Source: Bacteroidota bacterium
GTDB taxonomy: Bacteria; Bacteroidota; Bacteroidia; Chitinophagales; Saprospiraceae
NCBI GenBank assembly: GCA_008501835.1
Contig: QQUB01000793.1
Span: 1-19,446, forward strand
Direction: 5' to 3'
Length of the DNA: 19,446 bases
The notes below the pieces were generated by a model. That model searched no databases. It was not told the origin of the DNA and worked only from the letters and a program-made list of their open reading frames with translations. The position numbers and the translations under genes were made by a program. Positions 15,366 through 19,446 of this stretch are shown piece by piece; position 1 is the first letter of the stretch, and each line of letters begins with the position of its first letter.

Positions 15366-15913
15366 GGAGTTTCTAAATTAATCTCTATATCAACTTTGAT
15401 CTCTTCTGCAATTTTTTGAAAAACGATTTTTGGAATGTCAATATCATGATCTTCCAACAAGACGGTAAAATTGGATTTGATATTTATTTTCCCGTTTTTC
15501 ACTAAGACCTTGCTCTTGATTATGCGTTCCTTGGTAATCCCATGTACCGTGAGCTTGCCCTTGGCCCGGATATTATAGGCTCCATCAACGGACAAGTCAA
15601 TTTTTTCAATGATCTTACCTTGAAAAGTCGTATTTGGAAACTGATTACTCTCCAGATAATTCTCATTGAAATGAACTCTTTGCAATGGGCTGTTAAAGCC
15701 TTCAAATGATTTCATCGGAACAGAAAAGGCAAAAGAACCTTTATCCGTATTCAAAATCCCCTGCAATGCCCTGGAAGAAGCTTCGATTACTTCGAGAGGT
15801 GCTTCCGATACAAAATGAACATAACCATTATCCCCCCGATAAATTTTTTCAAACTCGTAACCAGGAGAAATAGATTCAAAAAAAAGTAAACAAAATACAA
15901 CTAAGAACTTCAT
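15362..15913 (-). CDS. YceI-family protein (copy 2), first gene of the kinase operon
   Basis: This is a 183-residue protein from the ATG at 15913 (MKFLVVFCLLFFESISPGYEF, a signal peptide); a GTG two codons upstream is an alternative start. YceI features are VHFVSEAP, HFNENYLESNQFPNTTFQG, KLTVHGITKERII, and the final EDHDIDIPKIVFQKIAEEI. It is a clear paralogue of the protein at 351-908, sharing HFNENYxESxxFP, HG(V/I)TK and the D(F/H)DI(E/D)IP strand. Its stop overlaps the kinase start as GTGA, so it is translationally coupled to the sensor. It may supply or bind a hydrophobic ligand that the sensor reads, or it may simply share regulation; neither can be settled here. Confidence 0.92.
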   Translation of the reverse strand: MKFLVVFCLLFFESISPGYEFEKIYRGDNGYVHFVSEAPLEVIEASSRALQGILNTDKGSFAFSVPMKSFEGFNSPLQRVHFNENYLESNQFPNTTFQGKIIEKIDLSVDGAYNIRAKGKLTVHGITKERIIKSKVLVKNGKINIKSNFTVLLEDHDIDIPKIVFQKIAEEIKVDIEINLETP

Positions 15914-16017
15914 AACCACTTGCTTTCGTTATTGATGCTAAAATAATCAAACGTTTTTCTTATTTGGTAATTTTCGAGCTGTGCCGGAAAAAATCTTGCC
16001 CGGATGGGAAATAATCC

Positions 16018-16046
16018 TTGCCAATCGTAATTATTGATTACCTTTA
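16018..16046 (+). promoter_or_regulatory. Possible promoter of the ung/MFS unit
   Basis: A TTG at 16018-16020 and a TACCTTTA at 16039-16046 are separated by 18 nt. The -7 element differs from TAnnTTTG at its last base. The start codon lies 24 nt downstream. This is the only reasonable match I see on the plus strand of the divergent gap. Confidence 0.35.
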
Positions 16047-16069
16047 ATCCTACTAAAATCTGACCGGGA

Positions 16070-16747
16070 ATGAGTAACGTTCAAATTGAAGAGAGCTGGA
16101 AAAACGTTCTGAGTGAAGAATTCGACAAGGACTATTTCGTAACTATGGCCGAATTTTTGAGGTCTGAAAAAAAATCAGGAAAAAAGGTCTACCCTCCCGG
16201 ACAATTGATATTTAATGCCTTCAACATCACTCCATTTGAAAAGGTCAAAGTAGTCATCCTGGGACAGGATCCTTACCACAACCCGGGTGAAGCGATGGGA
16301 CTAAGTTTTTCTGTTCCCAGAGGAGTAAGGACCCCGCCTTCTTTAGTCAATATTTATAAGGAACTTTATAATGACCTCAAAATACCCTTAGCCGTTCACG
16401 GGGACCTTACTTCCTGGGCAGAACAAGGCGTATTTTTACTCAACGCCATGCTAACCGTGGAACATAAAAGAGCAGGATCACATCGCAAATCGGGTTGGCA
16501 GCATTTTACGGATGCTGTAATCAGGAAGCTTTCAGAGCAGCGGGAAAATCTCGTTTTTATGCTTTGGGGAAATTTTGCCAAACAGAAAAAAGAGCTGATT
16601 GACGGCAACAGACACCTCATCCTGGAAGCTGCTCACCCCTCCCCCCTTGCAAGAGGAGCTTATTTTGGAAGTGCCCACTTTTCCAAAGCCAACAAATATT
16701 TAGAACAAAACGGAATTTCCCCGATCAACTGGCGATTACCATTGTAG
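16070..16747 (+). CDS. ung: Uracil-DNA glycosylase, family 1
   Basis: This is a 225-residue cytoplasmic repair enzyme that removes uracil from DNA to start base-excision repair. The family-1 motifs are intact: GQDPYH at 65-70 with catalytic Asp67, GLSFSVP after it, LLNAMLTVE for the uracil pocket with the usual Asn (Asn125), and the leucine loop HPSPLARG at 189-196 with the active-site His189. Length and end-to-end similarity match the bacterial Ung family. The start at 16070 gives an N terminus (WKNVLSEEF) like that of other Ung proteins. It is transcribed away from the YceI/kinase operon and lies 35 nt upstream of the MFS gene, so the two may be cotranscribed. Confidence 0.97.
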   Translation: MSNVQIEESWKNVLSEEFDKDYFVTMAEFLRSEKKSGKKVYPPGQLIFNAFNITPFEKVKVVILGQDPYHNPGEAMGLSFSVPRGVRTPPSLVNIYKELYNDLKIPLAVHGDLTSWAEQGVFLLNAMLTVEHKRAGSHRKSGWQHFTDAVIRKLSEQRENLVFMLWGNFAKQKKELIDGNRHLILEAAHPSPLARGAYFGSAHFSKANKYLEQNGISPINWRLPL

Positions 16748-16782
16748 GGATATTGCTTATATTGCGGCTTCAATTTTAATAG

Positions 16783-18027
16783 ATGAAAAATCAAAAGGCC
16801 AATACCTCCGTAATTTTCCTGACGGTGTTGATCGAAATGCTAGGTGTTGGTATTGTGATTCCTATAATTCCGACCCTATTTTTCCATGAAGACTCCACCT
16901 TTTTTGCCCCAGGAGTCCATAAAGCTACCATTGGCATCTATTACGGTTTGCTTGTTTCTTCCTTCTATGTGATGCAGTTTTTCGGAGCCCCTTTTCTTGG
17001 AGCCTTATCTGATCGTTTTGGCCGAAAACCGTTACTAAACATTTCACTTATCGGGACTTGCATTGGGTACGGCCTGTTTGCTGTTTCCATTATTTATCAA
17101 AACCTCTGGTTAATGTTTTTCAGCCGGATGCTACCTGGGTTCATGGGTGGGAATATTTCCATTATAATGTCTGCCATGGCAGACATTAGTACTGCTGAAA
17201 CCAAAGCCCGGAATTTTGGTCTGGTTGGTGCGGCTTTCGGAGTTGGATTTGTCCTCGGACCTTTCATAGCTGGAATCCTTGGAGACAGTTCAATTGTCCC
17301 TTGGTTCAACTATGCCACCCCTTTTTGGTTCACTGCGATTTTGACCTTTATCAACATCTTCCTGGTTAGGTTCAGGTTCCCGGAAACCCTTAAAGAAAAA
17401 AGTCACAGGAAAATCAGTTTTTTCTCTGGGGTTCAGAACCTTGTGATATCATTCAAAACGCCTAATCTCAGGATCATTTTTATTGTGGTGCTTTTACTCG
17501 GGCTTGGATTTACTTTCTTTACCCAGTTTTTTTCCGTTTACCTCATTGAAGATTTTAGTTACTCTTTAAGAGACATCGGTTTATTCTATGCCTGGGTTGG
17601 CGTATGGCTGATCTTCACCCAGGGGGTAATCGTTAGAAGAATGAGTGGTAAAGTTCCTTCCTCACAGGTTATTTCCTTTACCCTGTTAATCCTTTCGCTT
17701 TCCATTGGCTTATTGTTGATCCCCGGGCAAAGTTTCTGGTTTTTCATCATCAGTCCGTTTATTGCTGTTTCTAATGGAATAACCGGCCCGAATCTCACAG
17801 CAGTGGTCTCGGATCAGGGTAGTGAGGATCGGCAGGGTGAGATCCTCGGGATCAAACAATCCATGCAATCTGTCGGGGCAGCCATTCCACCCTTAATTGC
17901 AGGATGGCTAACCTCTCTGGACACTTCCTACCCTATTGTTGTCAGTACCATTTTGATCCTGATGAGTTGGTTGGTTTATATGATCTTTTTCAAAGGCAGA
18001 AGGCAAGTTAGAAAAACGGAAAACTAA
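16783..18027 (+). CDS. MFS transporter, TetA/TCR-like drug:proton antiporter type
   Basis: This 414-residue inner-membrane protein has about twelve hydrophobic helices. The first (VIFLTVLIEMLGVGIVIPII) has the start typical of the TetA-like subfamily, where the acidic residue and Gly/Pro pattern are common. Motif A, GALSDRFGRKP at 73-83, lies between helices 2 and 3. GFMGGNISIIMSAMADIS and GLVGAAFGVGFVLGPFIAG correspond to helices 4 and 5, the latter being the antiporter motif C region with its Gly/Pro spacing. Export of small drugs or metabolites by proton exchange is the family role; the substrate is not deducible, and an antibiotic role should not be assumed. It follows ung by 35 nt. A short hairpin overlaps its stop codon but lacks a U-tract. 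Confidence 0.9.
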   Translation: MKNQKANTSVIFLTVLIEMLGVGIVIPIIPTLFFHEDSTFFAPGVHKATIGIYYGLLVSSFYVMQFFGAPFLGALSDRFGRKPLLNISLIGTCIGYGLFAVSIIYQNLWLMFFSRMLPGFMGGNISIIMSAMADISTAETKARNFGLVGAAFGVGFVLGPFIAGILGDSSIVPWFNYATPFWFTAILTFINIFLVRFRFPETLKEKSHRKISFFSGVQNLVISFKTPNLRIIFIVVLLLGLGFTFFTQFFSVYLIEDFSYSLRDIGLFYAWVGVWLIFTQGVIVRRMSGKVPSSQVISFTLLILSLSIGLLLIPGQSFWFFIISPFIAVSNGITGPNLTAVVSDQGSEDRQGEILGIKQSMQSVGAAIPPLIAGWLTSLDTSYPIVVSTILILMSWLVYMIFFKGRRQVRKTEN

Positions 18028-18097
18028 TCCGTTTAAAACTTAAGGTGACCTTCTTCTAAACACTCAAGAATTATTATTGGCTTTTTAGTTTTTCTTT

Positions 18098-18139
18098 ATT
18101 CGTGTAATAAAAAATCAATCCTAATTCGTGTATTCGCGG
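18098..18139. repeat. Two-unit CACGAAT-type intergenic repeat
   Basis: ATTCGTGTAAT at 18098 and ATTCGTGTATTCGCGG at 18124 share the ATTCGTGTA core. In reverse complement they read CCGCGAATACACGAAT and ATTACACGAAT. From memory, similar CACGAAT-rich strings recur between genes of many Bacteroidota; I could not check this. The surrounding 198-nt gap (18028-18225) is AT-rich and shows no gene. Confidence 0.45.
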
Positions 18140-18225
18140 TTCTAACCCACAAAATTTCAATTTTATTAGAAAGCCCTTTCAGCATTTATCATTACATTAG
18201 TAACTTATAAAATCAACATTTTGCT

Positions 18226-19371
18226 ATGAACTTTCTGGCACTACTTGTTATGCTCATTCCTGCCATCCTTTTGATTGCAGTTTTCTTTTTGTTAAGAAAA
18301 AAACAGCTCATCCCCGCCAGAGTGTTTTTGATCATAGGATTCACCCTTGCCTTCTCCGTTTTAGGTTTGTTATTACTTGAATTATCAGATGTTTTAACTG
18401 ACAGCCATTACCAGGAAATTGGCAACACCATAACCCATAATCTGGAATTTCCAACTGATGAGAACCAACAGAGATACCAGTTGATTGGATTGAGCCATGC
18501 AGCTACAGGAATGGCCCAATACGCTCAAAAAAATACCGAGCAGAGGGGGGAATGTACCAGAAACATTTCAGAAATCGTCAGTTTTGTGCTCAACGAGGAT
18601 CATTATCCGGTTGTTTCCAACAGGCGTTTATGGAAAGACAATATTTTTGAAATCATTTACATCAACAATATTCTTGCCCAATACGAAATTGTCAAAGGAA
18701 CAGACACGCTGAGCGCATTACACCAAAGAATGAACGATTACCTGGCAGGCACCCTGGTCAAATCACGATACAAAAACCTGCAAAGTTTTGATGGAGATGT
18801 AAATTACTGGACTGCAGATAATACCTATTTGATATTCGGTTTACAATCTACTGATAGGATTACAGGTCAAAACACAGCCGGCCGTCCAACCAAGGATTGG
18901 TCCAGTTTTATTTTTAAGCAAATTACATATCCAGACAGTAAATTGCCCTGCAGCGCTTTCTCCGATACTGACAAATGTAAGGAAATGCCCCATGGCACTC
19001 ATCTGGCAACCATGATAGCATCCCTGGCGGATGTGGATCCTGAATCTTCCAGGCAAATCTGGAGGGAATACCGGCATCACTATAAAAACGGTGTATTTGG
19101 ACTTTTTGCAACTTTTGATCAATATCATCCCGAGGAAACACCACCTGCCTATCAAAACAGTATTCGCCACCCTTTGGACGCAATCAGTCCGGAAATGCCC
19201 ACACTTATTGCAGCAGCAAGAATAAACGACCGGCTCACTTATTTCCAGATTACCAACCAACTATGGCTGAACGAAGTATTCGGCTCTGCTCCTGCCCCGC
19301 AACCAAAAGGATATGAATGGAAGAACTTTTTAGAACTTAGTTTACGCTTTGAAGCGGAAACTGTCTTTTAA
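18226..19371 (+). CDS. Membrane-anchored protein of unknown function with a large extracytoplasmic domain
   Basis: This 381-residue protein starts at the ATG at 18226. Two hydrophobic segments (about 3-23 and 31-55) separated by a Lys/Arg-rich turn place both termini on the cytoplasmic or periplasmic side together. The domain after residue 60 is probably periplasmic if the N terminus is also outside. The domain is mostly helical in character, with SHAATGMAQYA, FDGDVNYWTADNTYLIFGL, a DWSSFIFKQITYP segment, two cysteines in LPCSAFSDTDKCKEMPHG and HPLDAISPEMPTLIAAARI. The spaced YW-AD-N and H/C residues recall alpha/alpha-barrel enzymes such as the linalool dehydratase/isomerase fold, but this resemblance is weak and I do not claim it. 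It lies 15 nt upstream of another secreted-protein gene, so the two are probably an operon. Confidence 0.75.
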   Translation: MNFLALLVMLIPAILLIAVFFLLRKKQLIPARVFLIIGFTLAFSVLGLLLLELSDVLTDSHYQEIGNTITHNLEFPTDENQQRYQLIGLSHAATGMAQYAQKNTEQRGECTRNISEIVSFVLNEDHYPVVSNRRLWKDNIFEIIYINNILAQYEIVKGTDTLSALHQRMNDYLAGTLVKSRYKNLQSFDGDVNYWTADNTYLIFGLQSTDRITGQNTAGRPTKDWSSFIFKQITYPDSKLPCSAFSDTDKCKEMPHGTHLATMIASLADVDPESSRQIWREYRHHYKNGVFGLFATFDQYHPEETPPAYQNSIRHPLDAISPEMPTLIAAARINDRLTYFQITNQLWLNEVFGSAPAPQPKGYEWKNFLELSLRFEAETVF

Positions 19372-19386
19372 ATAAATATCAATCTT

Positions 19387-19446
19387 ATGAACACAAGAAA
19401 TATTCTTTTTACGCTCTCATTACTGGTTTTCCATATAAGCCTGAAT
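19387..19446 (+). CDS. Start of a secreted protein gene, cut by window edge
   Basis: An ATG at 19387 opens a frame that stays open for the 20 codons left in the window. It encodes MNTRNILFTLSLLVFHISLN, a good signal-peptide start. It lies 15 nt after the previous stop codon, which suggests cotranscription. Nothing further can be said of the mature protein. Confidence 0.6.
   Translation, partial: MNTRNILFTLSLLVFHISLN

Noticed and set aside
15948..15955. AACGTTTG as the -7 element of the YceI/kinase operon
   Set aside because: The first base of TAnnTTTG is missing and no TTG lies at a suitable distance upstream; too weak to list as a promoter.
16003..16011. GATGGGAAA upstream of the second YceI gene as a fourth regulon site
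   Set aside because: It matches the core only partly and the 37-nt position holds CAAATAAG on the minus strand, not a -7 element. Control of the YceI/kinase operon by the same site is therefore not supported.
16063..16071. ACCGGGAAT at the ung start, one base from the AACGGGAAT site
   Set aside because: At the fixed 37-nt distance there is no TAnnTTTG-like element on the minus strand (16019-16026 reads GATTGGCA), so it does not share the architecture of the three accepted sites.
18014..18034. A 7-bp hairpin over the stop codon of the MFS gene as a terminator
   Set aside because: The arms AAACGGA and TCCGTTT pair, but no U-run follows and the stem is AT-rich, so termination there is doubtful.

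Overview
The window looks like a chromosomal segment of a Bacteroidota bacterium, probably close to the Saprospiria (the class is an inference). The evidence is a giant secreted protein ending in a type IX secretion sorting domain, a propeller-type sensor histidine kinase paired with a LytTR regulator, YaiO-type and DUF5777-type outer-membrane barrels, A-rich leaders without Shine-Dalgarno sites, and -7 promoter elements of the Bacteroidota form TAnnTTTG. There is no sign of a phage, an insertion sequence, a CRISPR array, or tRNA or rRNA genes.

Layout. (1) 1-2583, minus strand: an envelope redox operon, read as two lipoprotein c-type cytochromes, an OB-fold protein, a YceI-family lipocalin and a DUF5777 barrel cut by the window edge. 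(2) 2616-6432, minus: a hairpin terminator, a cellulose-synthase-like family 2 glycosyltransferase, a TPR/YaiO outer-membrane protein, and a leader of about 400 nt behind a good promoter. (3) 6481-11680, minus: a terminator and a 1678-residue T9SS cargo protein. This protein carries four cupredoxin domains with intact copper ligands, nine copies of an unrecognised GDGxxH repeat, and four PKD-like domains. (4) 11681-15913, minus: a tightly overlapping operon of a second YceI protein, a hybrid periplasmic-propeller histidine kinase and a LytTR response regulator. (5) 16070-19446, plus: uracil-DNA glycosylase, an MFS efflux-type transporter, an intergenic region with a CACGAAT-type repeat, an unrecognised membrane-anchored protein, and the start of another secreted protein.

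How they may work together. The most notable hidden structure is regulatory. The three minus-strand transcription units (cytochrome/YceI/DUF5777, YaiO/glycosyltransferase and giant cupredoxin protein) each have a -7 element preceded, at exactly the same distance (37 nt), by an AAC[G/C]GGAA site. At the giant gene the core of this site recurs three times at a 21-bp period, the geometry expected of LytTR-family operators, and it lies directly downstream of the LytTR gene. I infer a local regulon controlled by the neighbouring two-component system. It would join outer-surface copper proteins, envelope cytochromes, YceI lipocalins and a polysaccharide synthesis pair. The sites and spacings are seen in the sequence; the regulator assignment and the shared redox role are inference.
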